Assembly: GCF_958979055.1 (NCBI RefSeq)
Contig: NC_084892.1
Coordinates: 24,950,001 to 25,014,000 of the forward strand
Length of the DNA stretch: 64,000 bases
From: Alnus glutinosa
Lineage: Eukaryota > Streptophyta > Magnoliopsida > Fagales > Betulaceae
Direction of reading: 5' to 3'
Shown: piece by piece, positions 35,360-46,363 of the stretch
Layout: each line of letters opens with the position of its first letter
How positions within the stretch are numbered: position 1 is the stretch's first letter
Made by a program: the position numbers and the translations under genes
The notes under the pieces: model-generated
What the model was told of the DNA's origin: nothing
Databases searched by the model: none
The model's input: only the letters and a program-made list of their open reading frames with translations

Positions 35360-36160
35360 CTATTTGTCAATTTGGTTGAGCTTGCCAAGGCCATTGCAAC
35401 GAGCACATACGATCTGAGCCTGGTCCTTCCGTGCCGCATTTGCCCTCAAGGTCGCCCCTGCTTTCCGGACGAAACCCGCTCCATCACATTCAGGACACCT
35501 GTGATAAGCATATAGACAACACACAATGAAAATGAAATAATGAACAAATCACTCCAATCCCATACAGAGCATAAAAGACATGAGATAGGATGAGAGTTAG
35601 CAGGGCCTGGCTGGGTCAATTTTGTTCGTTGTTTCATTATTTGGCCAAATCTATAGGCTTCCTCATATGTTCATCTCCCTGACAAAGATGAACTAACACA
35701 CATCTTAGAGCTTAACTCAAAAACATTTTACCTTTTGGCCTGTTTTATGCAATAAGCATGAGTAAGATCAATATCAAGAAACCAGCATCATAACCCAGAA
35801 GGGAAAAAGGAAAAGGCAAAAAAACAAAAAAGCAATCTCAGCTAGAGGGAGGTATATCCGTGTATATACTTACAAGTCCTTGCGGGAAAATAGGATAGGG
35901 AAGGCAGTCCCAAGGAGGGCCACCGCAGCAGCACCGGCAATCAGGTAGTTGGTGCCATCAGGGGACACATCTCCAACAGCCGCAACCACAGTTGAAGATC
36001 TCCTTCTCTTGTTTATCTCAATCCTGTTCCACGATATGGCTGTTAAACCGCTTATCGACTGTGGAGCACGAAAGCCAGGAGGTGAATGGCTGTCTGCAAA
36101 TGTCCATTGTCTCTGTGCATTTGTGGGAAATATGGCCTGAAGAGGAGCTATTGATACCAT
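35360..36160 (-). CDS. FIP: FIP-like thylakoid protein with DnaJ-type zinc finger, 141 aa
   Basis: Two exons (minus), 36160-35874 and 35498-35360, 426 nt with GT-AG ends; the codon for Leu96 spans the junction. Residues 1-60 are rich in Ser, Arg and Ala, as in a chloroplast transit peptide, followed by one membrane helix (NYLIAGAAAVALLGTAFPIL, 71-90). The second exon adds CPECDGAGFVRKAG and CARCNGLGK (C97, C100, C127, C130), a half DnaJ-like CxxCxGxG zinc module, and ends NQIDK. This matches Arabidopsis FtsH5-Interacting Protein (At5g02160 as I recall), a thylakoid membrane protein linked to the FtsH protease and stress responses. The first exon alone reads into a stop right after the splice site, so a one-exon model would lose the zinc module. 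Confidence 0.9.
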
Positions 36161-39100
36161 CTTGTTAACTTCTGGTTATTTTTTGCGCAGTTGAATAGGC
36201 TGGAGAGATGGGGAGTGACCGGGAATGGAGTTGTTGGATGTTAAAATGACACGCTGCAAGCTTTTTTTATTTGCAGGGTTTTGACATGCTAGTACTTGGA
36301 TAAGGCCACGTCAGAAGCAAAGATTCCTGTGATTTTTTTGGATAAGGATGGTCCCAACTCCATCTACCGTGCCAAGATAGGCATATGTTATAGGAAAATG
36401 CTAGAATTACAGTAAAGTGCACTACAAGTGTGTAACTTCCAGGTATATTAATGTGTGGTCCCATTTCAACGTGTTTTAAAGTTGTGCACTTGTAATTCAT
36501 GTATCACTACCATAGAGAATTACGTAGTTTCACACAGAAGGGAGAAATTGAACATGTGATCTATTAAACTCGGAAGAAATGAGATGACAAAAGGAGAAGT
36601 CCACCAAGATTCCTGGCATCTGAGAAAAATTGAGTTGCCAAGGAAGCTTTCCTTTCATATGATTGTCATGCAAGGGACAAAAGACGCTATAAGATGAAGA
36701 GCTCACAAAATTCTAGTGTAAGCGCAAGTATGATGTGATCTGATCTCTCAAAATCATTTAACTACCTCTTTCTTTTCTTCTTTTTTGCCATAACTATTGA
36801 AAAGAAAAAGATGAACATCAGTAGTTTCAATAAGGAAGCGGTAAAAGTAAGATTTAGCCTTAAATTTCTCTTCACAAAAAAAGGATGAGAGCAAACTGAG
36901 CTGTGGTAATTCATCCCCAGAATATTTTTGTGACACCCTTTTCTTCTTACAGTTCCACAGCTTATTTTTAGCTGCAGAGAAACTTCAAAGCAAATCAGGA
37001 TTGACAATTATATCTTGACTAGAGCCGTGATATCTGCTGCAATATTTGACCACTTATATACATGTATTGAATCTGAAGCCTTCAATGCCCCAAATAGGTA
37101 AAGAAAACAAATAAGTGAAGTGACATCCTAGTACAAGTTCGACATTACCTAGTACAAAGTCTTTTGAACTCATGATTTGAAACATTGCCTCTTGCTCAAC
37201 TTGTCATTTTACAACATTTGCAACATTCAAAGTAGGTGTGCATGCACGCATGTATTAGTGGGTAGACGGTTTGATCATTCTTTAAAAGAGAAGGGGTATT
37301 CAGATATGTATTGTTAGGCAAGCATACCACTTGATTACCCAGAAATCTGGAACCTCATAAATCATAACTGAAGACCCACTCTCATTGCATAACTTTTTTT
37401 TTTATAGGAGTAATGATTCACTACTATATAAAGATACAACTTTTCACCACTTTACCACATTGACAAGGTAGTCTCCTATTATTTTTTAAGTTTTATTATT
37501 TTTTAAAAATAAATTAAGGTGAATGACCACTTTGCAAATGTGACAAGGTAGTGAAAAATTATACCTATGAATGGTGTTGAATTATTACTCTTTTGATAGG
37601 TAAACCCACTCTTACTGCATAACTATCTTCTCCTCCTATCATACATCCTCAAACTAAAATTTTACCAAATAAAAAGTTTTTTAATTTATTATTATTATTT
37701 TATTTTTACACTTAGATGTACTTTTTTTTACAATAAGAACCAAACAAATTACTAATGTTCTCTTTCCAAGCACGGATACTGGAATATTTACAGGACAGCA
37801 TCAGATAGTGACAACAAAAATAGAAAACATGAAATCTGGAACCAAATAATCATCTGAATCCCAAAGTTGGCCCGCTCCTTCAGCATTGCCTGTGCACACT
37901 ATTATATACAACTCATTTCACTGAAGACGAAAACTGACAATTCTGGTGCAATTCACAGATTCTCAGGTTGCAGCTTTATTTTCCTCGGTAAGAGACTTTT
38001 CAATCAGAAGATACGACGTGATTATTTTCATTCAATATGATAAAGTGTGTTATACTCTTATCCAGCAGAAGAGAGATTTCTGCCAAAGTAATAGGCTGGA
38101 TTACATTCTTTCACCGATCTATATTTATTTAACCCTCATCTTATTGTAGAACTTCAACAATGCTAGTAACATAATATAATCTAAATTTAAAGTTCTGCTC
38201 AAATAAATGACCAGACTGAATAGCATTGAAAAAAGAAGAAGAAAAGAGCTGAACACTATCCAATCTATGATTTGTTGCAAGAACATGGAATGACCTACAT
38301 GCAATAAATGATGCCATTTTTCTTGGAAAGGATACCCATAATTTCAATTAAAAAAAAAAAAAGCATTAATGGTGTAATATCTCACCCCGAGTTCTCCTTA
38401 CCAATACACTAAGCAAATCGACCTGTGGCAAAGATGCCAAACTATTGCAGCAGCCCATCATTTCTAATATTCCTGCTGCTTATCTTCAGTTATTACGAAT
38501 TTTCAAAAAGGAAACAAGTCGGTATCAGGGGCAATGTGATAAAATCAACTCATATGCCCTTCATCGAACGAATAGGTGAACAAAACAAATGAATGATAGC
38601 CGAGTAGTTATCAGGCTTATCAAGAGCCATCTCCTATGGATATAGTCCAAGCTGTCTACTCAAACAATAGGCTACGGATGGATCCAATCTAACACCTGAT
38701 TCCAGAAAACTTACGAAAACAACATGATCATCAAGGTCTCCTGGTTACCTCATTCATTCAGAGACATTTGCTACCTCCAACTCTCCAAGTAATAATTGAA
38801 CATGGTCCCCATCCCCAACCACCCGTTTCTGATCCAAAAGCGTATAGCAGTAGACATTAGATTTCAAGGAAACCAATCACATGAACCACGGAAACCAAAT
38901 TTGACATATCCCAGCAAGTAGGCCCACTGTTATTGAAGATTGGCACATTGAGTCAAGTACATCCAGAATAACAAAAGACCACAGAGAGACAGAGATCATG
39001 TTGCACACAATGCTGTTCTATAAGGAACAGCCAATCCTACATATCAAACTGCATCCAACAAGAAATTTAAGAAAAAGGAAACAAAAAAATGTAAGTGTTA

Positions 39101-39454
39101 CTATTGTAACAAAAACCATTTGTGGAACTCAAACAAGTCTTAACATTAGTACTGGCACAGCTACACGGGGCTAGCACCTCTACATCTTCTGAAGCCCACT
39201 CTAACTGCATAACTATATCTTCTCCTCCATCTTCCACTAGCGTGAAATCTAGTCACCGGCAAGTTCCAAAATTCTCTCTTTCACAGAATTTTAAACTCAG
39301 AAATTCCTCAACTCTGCCTCATGTGTTGTTATGTACAGCAAGTAAGATCATACAATATACAAATTGTGAAAGGTTGTCTTACTGCAACAGTTTAGGTATC
39401 AAAACAGAGACCCTAGAAGATAAAGAATATATAAACCCATTAAAGAATCAAAAT
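36161..39454. other. Intergenic region between FIP-like and RING genes
   Basis: About 3.3 kb without a supported gene. It holds a palindromic MITE (37407-37593) and, at about 36415-36500, imperfect inverted halves AAGTGCACTACAAGTG and AGTTGTGCACTTGTAATTC that could be another small MITE. The last few hundred bases presumably include the 3' UTR of the RING gene. Confidence 0.5.
37407..37593. mobile_element. Foldback MITE, about 190 bp
   Basis: The left GGAGTAATGATTCAC, TACAACTTTTCACCACTTTACCAC pairs with the right end read in reverse, AGAGTAATAATTCAAC, ATAATTTTTCACTACCTTGTCAC. The arms cover most of the element, with an AT-rich loop. No coding capacity and no certain target duplication. Confidence 0.6.
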
Positions 39455-40588
39455 TCACCATCTGTTATCATCCAAATCCAAAGCCCGGGCGCCTCGGCGC
39501 CTTCTCCACGAACGACTAAACACAGCACTAGAGCCACTCCTTCTTCGCGTTAGCCCCGGCTCAGAACTCAAACGAGAGGCTGATGATGATGAACTAGTAC
39601 TAATTCTAAACCTTCCCAAGAACGAGAAGAAACTACGAAACACCCGGCGAAATCCACCACTCTCCCTTGAGCTTCTCACGCTCGTCTCCCACGAAATCCT
39701 TCTGGGAACACCACCATTGTTAAACCCACCATCCACCTCCGTGTAAACCACAGGAAGCTCACGCTCCGCGGCCCTAATCCCGCCAGTGAACCTCCCCACC
39801 GCGAACCCACCACCGGGCAGCCTCCAAATCGTTAGTCCCACGGTCTCTTCGTCTCGACCCGCATCACTCTCCGGCGAGTTCCTACCACGCACATCGGTGG
39901 GTAGCTCGTGCCGGCACACGGGGCAAGAGTTCCTCATCGACAGCCACGGAAGGATACAGTCCGAGTGGTAGATGTGCTTACAGGGCATCTCTCGCGCCTC
40001 CGAGTCGAGCTCGAACGGTTCCTTGCACACCGCGCAATGCGACTCCGTCGAGACATGGCTCGCCACGATCTTAATGATGGGCATGGACTCGATAGCGGCT
40101 TTTGAAGCCGGTGGTTGCTCTAAACGACCTACCCCATTGACCTCCAATTGCGCCAATTGGTCCAGAAGACGGTCGAAACCAGAACCCATCAAGAACTCCG
40201 TCATGCTATCCGGTAAAGGCCGTAGTCCTGACCCAGCTCCGTCATCGTAGTAGAGATCAAAGTTTACTCTTTCCGGTTCGTTCCCTCCGCCTCCGTCGGC
40301 GGGCCCGCGGAGGACGATGACGGGATTGAAAGGCGAGCGATCCCCGCCGTTCCTCCTGCTCCGGCGGAGTCTTGGGATCGGGTTCTGATCAGAATTGGGC
40401 GGGATTGGATCGATGTACATTGCGGCAGCGGCGGGGAACCGGTGGAGCGGAGATCTGGTTGGAGTCCGTATCTCCTCGACGAACCCACCGCTGCAGTCGG
40501 GGCAGATGACCGTGTCTTGTTCCCAAACCCGAACCCGGATGAATCGGTTGCATCTATAGCACCAGTACGAAGAGCCCATCGAAGCCAT
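39455..40588 (-). CDS. RDUF-like: RING-H2 E3 ubiquitin ligase with DUF1117 (RDUF type), 377 aa
   Basis: Single exon. An N-terminal zinc ribbon has CYRC (C10, C13) and CPDC (C29, C32). A RING-H2 finger at 185-226 has all eight ligands: C185, C188, C203, H205, H208, C211, C222 and C225 (CAVCKEPFELD, CKHIYHSDCILPWL, SCPVCRHELP). The C-terminal region, LTIWRLPGGGFAVGRFTGG through FRRVFRSFFSFLGRF, is DUF1117, the combination found in Arabidopsis RDUF1/RDUF2, ABA-responsive ubiquitin ligases. The extreme C-terminus is rich in Ser and Arg. The start at 40588 is the first in-frame ATG; a second Met is three codons later. About 370 bp of CT/GA-rich leader precede it. I do not recall a RING gene at this point of the Arabidopsis block, so it may have moved in, or been lost in Arabidopsis. 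Confidence 0.94.
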   Translation of the reverse strand: MASMGSSYWCYRCNRFIRVRVWEQDTVICPDCSGGFVEEIRTPTRSPLHRFPAAAAMYIDPIPPNSDQNPIPRLRRSRRNGGDRSPFNPVIVLRGPADGGGGNEPERVNFDLYYDDGAGSGLRPLPDSMTEFLMGSGFDRLLDQLAQLEVNGVGRLEQPPASKAAIESMPIIKIVASHVSTESHCAVCKEPFELDSEAREMPCKHIYHSDCILPWLSMRNSCPVCRHELPTDVRGRNSPESDAGRDEETVGLTIWRLPGGGFAVGRFTGGIRAAERELPVVYTEVDGGFNNGGVPRRISWETSVRSSRESGGFRRVFRSFFSFLGRFRISTSSSSSASRLSSEPGLTRRRSGSSAVFSRSWRRRRGARALDLDDNRW

Positions 40589-42929
40589 CGTTGTAAGAAA
40601 CGAAACCCTAAATCCCCTTTTGTTTTTTGCTCAAAATAGAAGCAAAAGATCCTCAATTTCTTGGTCAATTGTGGGAAAATGGGTCAAAGATCAAGCTTTA
40701 GGTGAGCTTTCGACTCTAAGGAACCAAGAAAAGGTATAAGATTGCAAGCGAGAGGAAAAAGATCTTTCTTTCTCTTTGGAGATCAAAGAACGAAGATAAT
40801 AGGGAAATTGAATTCAGGCGAGGGAAATCGACAAGGAATTGAAAAGCACGGGAAACCTAATTCCCTGGGAAAATCTACTGAAAAAGCAGAGAGAGAGATT
40901 GAGGTGGAAATGAGAATCTGAAGGATTTAAGGGTAGCGTGGAAGCCTCTACGGTGAAACCGCGTCAGTCACTCTCATCAAGCGTGGTGCTTACGCTTTAA
41001 TCACCAGATTATTTTCATTTCATTTTTCTTTTGAAATACGCAAAAAAGAAAAAAGAAAATATAATTGGTGGCCTGAAGCTTCTGGTTCGATGCACGTGTT
41101 ATGATTTTGAACGCTGGTACATGACGGCGTCAGTGGCGACGTTTATGTCTACTGTCTACCAAAGTAGACTTAGTCACTAGTAAGGCTGTAAGGGGTTATG
41201 TGAACCGGCCGGTCAGCGTCATTTTTGTGTGAGCTAAAGTCAGGATTGACGTGAACCGGACAAGGACGTTTCGATCTCGCCTGTCTGTTTACACGACGTC
41301 GCTTCGGAATATTGCATTACAACCCGTGTTAATGGTGAAATGAAAGAGAGTGAAGCAACAGACAAAATTATCATTAATTTGATACGAAGAATATTCCACG
41401 TTTCCCATCAGCATCATTCCTTCAATTCATTCATTTTTTTTTTTTTTTTTTTTTGAAAGGTTCAATTCATTCTTTTATAATACTTAGTTTTTCCGTTTGC
41501 TAATTTTATTTTTTATTTTTTATTTTAAAGTGTGTTGTTCTTTTTTATTTTCTATTTTTCAAAAAATAAAAAAATGTGTTGACTTAATATAAGCTTGAAT
41601 ATAATTTTGAGTATTTTGTATATTAGATTGTTCGTTAATGCTTTTATTTTAAAAATAAAAAACAAAACGAAGAAATAAAAAGTATTACTAAGTAATGCCA
41701 TTTTTTTTTCCTAAGCCAATAAAGAAAAAAGGTTATAAAAGCAGGGTCATTTCCTTTCTTGATTTGAAATGAATAAAAAATGAGAGACCAGTTAAAAATG
41801 TTTCCAGATGCGAAGTTAAAAGCGATCCATCGGGTTGCATAATGTGCACATTAAAATTCACCACAAATAAAGCAAATAACAAAGCCGACTTTTTTTAGTT
41901 AAAGCTTATTCTTTCTTCTCACCCTTTTATTTTCTCTTTTCAAAATAAAAATATAAAAAAAAAACCAAAATACAAAATACTCATATTGTTTTTAATTTTT
42001 TGTCAGCTTAGTAAAATTTTTTCAAAAGAAAAATAAAAAAGCACCATCTAAAATGCATTAATAAAATAGTCTCTTTTTTTTTTTGTTTTTGTTTTTCTTT
42101 TAAAAAAAAACCCAAAAACATTAATAAATTAAAACATAAAATACTAAAATTAGTTTGACTTATATGTCATATCAAAAAAAAAAATATTAAAAAAAAATAA
42201 TAATAATAACAATAACCTTCTAAAAGCACCTATATGGTTGGACATGAGGTGGAGCTAGCATCTACCTATGGAGGCTATCCTCCACTTTCTTTCTCTTTTT
42301 CTTTTTTACTTTTTTTTTTTTTTTTTTTTAATAAGCGAAAAGATCAGCTTTTACACGTGAAAAAGTGAGATGTGTTTTCATGTCTGGAAGACTGGAAAGT
42401 TTTTCGTATTTTGATTTTTTTTTTTTTTTTTAAGTGATTTATATTTTGTTTTGAAAAGTGTGTTAGTAATGGGTTATATTTAAGAAGCCGTTTGCTAACT
42501 ATTGTATGAAAACTATTTTCAATATTTGAGAAGTGATTTTTTTTTTTTTTTTTTTTGGCAATATAGAATAAAACAATAGATGAACTCTTCAACCCAAATG
42601 AAGTAATAATGTTTTAGATAATGAGGAGTTTGAACTAATAGCTGTGGTGGCAATGAATTTTATGATTCAGAATGAACACCATGATTTATGGAGAAAGTTT
42701 TAGCCACCTTACCCAAACTATAAGGAAGGTTGGTGAATCCATTGAGACGTTCAAAATTACGACTACAAGGATGCAAGGGAGGCGACAAAAAAGTACTATT
42801 GAGACTCATGTGTGAAAAGTACCTACACATCGTTTTATGAAAGTTAATTGAGATATAGTTGTGGAAAATGATATTAGGAGAATGAATAATTGCGTAATTG
42901 TGAGAGATAGCTATATGTGGAAGATGTTG
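40589..42929. other. RING-gene 5' leader/promoter and AT-rich spacer
   Basis: The first 400 bp are a purine-rich leader. From 41400 there are many poly-T/poly-A runs (41436-41454, 42309-42329, 42415-42431, 42538-42556) and no gene. Confidence 0.5.
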
Positions 42930-43360
42930 GTGGCGTTGTCAACTTCATAAAAATATATTACTAATTCGATTGTTGCTGAAGCCACTACTATTTTTTGGGT
43001 TATTGTATTCATTAGGGATTTGTAAGTGCAAATGGTAGAACTTTGAGGTGATGATTTCCAAATAACAGAAGCATTACAGAAGGACGAGAAGAATTGGAAC
43101 AGGCTTGACTGCTTGATCAATGATGCTGAATGGGTGTTAAATAGTGTGCAGAACTAGAAGGTGACCTATGTCTAAAGAGAAGCAAATGAAGCAGCTCATA
43201 GATTTAATAAGGTAGCACTTATTTTTATGGATGAACTAATCCGTATGAAGAAAACCCTCAATTATATTATTGACATTGTTTGTGTTGAGCGTTTTGCTCT
43301 AGATTCTCTCTTGAATGAATAGAATGCGAGACTGAATTTAAAGAAAAAAAATAAAAAAAA
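42930..43360 (+). pseudogene. LINE remnant: RNase H domain and A-rich tail
   Basis: With some frame changes the plus strand gives EATTIFWVIVFIRDL, DDFQITEALQKDEKNWNRLD, CLINDAEWVLNSVQN, KVTYV, REANEAAHRFNKVALIF and DIVCVERFALDSLLNE. This is the RNase H domain that ends many plant LINE ORF2 proteins. It has several in-frame stops and lacks most catalytic residues. An A-rich tail (AAAGAAAAAAAATAAAAAAA) follows at about 43340-43360, as expected of a retroposed 3' end. Unlike the LINE at 34.1 kb it retains an RNase H region, so it is a different lineage. Confidence 0.7.
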
Positions 43361-44014
43361 CTCTTCGGCCAATATATAATTCGAAGGGCGGTGATTCAAT
43401 AATTCTGGATCATTTTACAAGGTCTAATAGATAATAAATTTGATTTTTTGGAACATGATTTTGTCTCGATTTTTATTAGATTACAAAAAATAAGATAAAA
43501 TAAATTTATTTACACCAAAATATAGATAAAGACTGCTTTCACAAAGGATTATCATCTATAAAGCCCAGTCTTAAAAAAGAAAAGAAAAAGAAAAAGAAAA
43601 AGAAAAAAAAGAAAAAGAAAAAAAGAAGAAGAAGCTAACAATGGCATAAGAGCTAAATTATCACATCAACTCTTATAAAAAATAAAATAAAATAAAATAA
43701 AAATTATCACATCAACTTTTTCCTTCGTATTTGTCGCGGGCCAGGTTTTTCTTCCAAAATATCCAACGTTTGTTGGGCCTCAAAACCTTAACGCAATTGA
43801 GCCCACTACTGTGACTCTTTCTTTACCCTTCTGAAGTCTGATCTGCACCGCTCTCTCGCAATCTGAAGAGGTTTCTCGAACCATCTATTTGGGTTCTACA
43901 TATGCGACTCTGAAATCACATTGCAAGGCTTTTTCTCTATATTTCCGCTGTCTTCGTTAACAAGCGTAGAAGAAGAAGATCCCTTTTTGTCTAGGGTCGT
44001 CGGTAATAGCAGTA
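43361..44014 (+). other. Spacer and 5' leader of the Fes1 gene
   Basis: A-rich purine runs (43575-43635, AAAAAG units) and an (AAAAT)n stretch (43678-43700), then GC-richer leader from 43740. CTTTTTCTCTATATTTCC near 43930 is probably within the transcribed leader. No other gene. Confidence 0.5.
43872..43881 (+). promoter_or_regulatory. Heat-shock-element-like site upstream of Fes1
   Basis: TTTCTCGAAC fits the HSE pair nTTCnnGAAn, and another GAA lies 5 bp to its left. It is about 135 bp before the Fes1 ATG, possibly within the leader. Arabidopsis Fes1A is heat-induced, so the site is plausible, but a two-unit HSE is weak evidence. Confidence 0.3.
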
Positions 44015-46363
44015 ATGGCTGAAGATGGACCCAACTGGGAAGGATTGCTCAAATGGAGCCTCGCTCACACCGACGGTACTCGCCCCACTCGCAATCTAAG
44101 GTACCTCTCTTAATCCCTCGGAAGTCGAATCAACCAAAGCTTTTGAGAAGTATTTGTATTAGTGGTGCAAGAGTATTCAATTTAATGAAATGGGTGTTTG
44201 ATTAATCCGTGTTTCGGTGTTTGTAAAGTGAGGAGGATCGAAGATGGTTCATGGAAGCTATGCAAGCACAGAGTGTTGATGTGATTAAGCGCATGAAAGA
44301 GATAACTCTGGTTATGCAGACTCCTGAGCAAGTCTTGGAGGCTCAAGGAGTCTCTCCGGGTGATATTGAAGGTAGTATTACAAAAAGCCTAGTTTTTCAG
44401 ACCCTTTTATCTATTTATATATTTTTGTTTCTATTCAAGTTTTGATTTTGTGTTTTTATGATCTTGTCTACTGGTAGGTATGTTGGATGAGCTGCAAGAG
44501 CACGTCGAGTCTATCGACATGGCCAACGGTAAATTCTTACATTGTTTTGTGAGATTTCTCTTCTGTGAGATAATATATTTGCGGATTCGGTGGTTTGTAT
44601 CTGTGGTACTGAACTGATGATATGCAAATGAGTGGTTTTTGAGTGTTGAAACATATATAATGTGAATATCTTGATGGTTAGAGTGCCTTTTGTTTAGTAT
44701 CATGTCAATGTATAAGACTGTATAATGATATGTTCTCCAGGCCCTGTGGATGCTCGACACATACATGTCTAATTATGTAGCCTAGATGTTTGATGGTAGG
44801 TTTCTGTTATGTATTCTATCAACTTGTTACAAGGAGTATTATTACTTGTTGCTTCAGGAACCATATAGGGAAAAAAGAAAAAGAACAAAAAAAAACGAGG
44901 TTGCTAAATTGTTTAGGATTCTTCACGCAAATATTTTCAAAAACTCACCCATGAAGTGTCATTACCATCTACTTCTATTAGCTTAAGCTAAAAATTACTT
45001 CAATTTGCATTGATCTTTTTGTGATAATGGTATTGGCTATCATTAGTTTATAACATTGCATGTAATAATTTGAGGTGTAAATTTTTTGTTTCATTAGCAG
45101 CTTGTCTATACTTCCTGTGTGAACATTTTTTTTGTATGTCTTACTGCCGTTTTGGTTGTTAATGCATATGCCACAGACCTTCACTCAATTGGTGGTTTGG
45201 TTCCTCTTCTCGGTTACCTGAAAAACCCCCATGCAAACATTCGAGCAAAGGCTGCGGATGTTGTAACAACTATTGTCCAGAACAATCCCCACAGTCAACA
45301 ACTAGTCATGGAAGCAAATGGTTTAGAACCCCTCCTTTCTAATTTTTCTTCAGATCCTGATGTGACTGTTCAAACCAAAGCACTTGGAGCAATATCTTGT
45401 GAGTACCAACTTCAGTTCTTTGATGAACTGACTTCGTTGTTAACCTTATAATTGATTGCGCTTAGACTGATAGTCATGTAAATTTTGCCTTGGGGTTGAC
45501 TTTTCAGCTTTAATCCGGCACAACAAACCAGGAATCACAGCATTCCGTCTGGCAAATGGTTATGCAGCCTTGAGAGATGCTTTAGGTTCCGAGAGTGTAA
45601 GATTTCAAAGGTGATCATGTGAGAAGTATTTAGTTATGTTATTTTATTTTTTAGTTGTAAATGAATGTATAGTGTGAAAAAAGAAAAAGAGAGGAGAGAG
45701 AGAGAGAGAGAGAATCCAGATTCAAATTTATTCGGTTTTTAGTATATTTTGACATGCATATTCGGTTTACTGTTATGTTAGGTTATTTTCGTCAGTCTTG
45801 ATTTCTTACTAAAATAATTACTTTTCAGGAAAGCCCTCAATTTGATCCAGTACCTACTACATGAAAATAGTTCAGACTGCAACCTAGTCAGCGAGCTAGG
45901 ATTTCCTCGCATAATGATGCACCTTGCCTCAAGTGAAGATGCAGAGGTACGAGAGGCTGCCCTTCGGGGCCTTCTCGAGCTTGCTCGAGACAAGACAAAG
46001 GGGGACGATGGCAGAGTAGGTGAAGAAGATGAGAAATTGAAGCAACTTCTCCAAGAACGGATCAATGGTATTAGCTTGATGTCACCTGAAGATCTTGGGG
46101 CTGCTCAGGAGGAGAGGCAGCTTCTAGACTCCCTGTGGAATACCTGTTACAATGAGCCATCTTCTTTGCGAGAGAAGGGGCTTCTTGTTCTTCCTGGGGA
46201 AGATGCACCCCCGCCTGATGTTGCCAGCAATCATTTTGAACCTCCTCTTAGAGCTTGGGCTGCAAACCCTTCTGCTGATAAGAGTCCCGGTCCTGAAAAG
46301 AAAGCGGCTCCTTTGCTTTTAGGACCAGGTCCTCCTGAGACTTCAGACAGTCGGAATAATTAA
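44015..46363 (+). CDS. FES1: Fes1-type HSP70 nucleotide exchange factor, 379 aa
   Basis: Six exons: 44015-44100, 44229-44371, 44478-44528, 45177-45398, 45508-45610 and 45829-46363. They total 1140 nt, GT-AG and in phase throughout. The N-terminal Fes1 domain (MAEDGPNWEGLLKWSLAHTD, TLVMQTPEQVLEAQGVSP) is followed by armadillo-like repeats (LHSIGGLVPLLGYLKNP, GLEPLLSNFSSDPDVTVQT, LINLIQ-type helices, LGFPRIMMHLASSEDAEV). The Pro/Ala-rich tail APPPDVASNHFEPPLRAWAA ends SDSRNN. Fes1 proteins bind cytosolic HSP70, release ADP and steer heat-damaged clients; Arabidopsis Fes1A supports acquired thermotolerance. The length is close to Fes1A. Intron 3 is the longest (648 nt). Neighbours FIP-like and thaumatin-like match the Arabidopsis Fes1C neighbourhood, so orthology to At5g02150 is likely even though the protein resembles Fes1A. 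Confidence 0.95.
45684..45713 (+). repeat. (GA)n microsatellite in Fes1 intron 5
   Basis: About 30 bp of GA repeats at 45690-45713 within the 218-nt intron. Likely polymorphic. Confidence 0.85.

Noticed and set aside
39122-39553. 143-residue plus-strand frame
   Set aside because: It lies in the 3' flank of the RING gene and overlaps the end of its coding sequence on the opposite strand; no domain.
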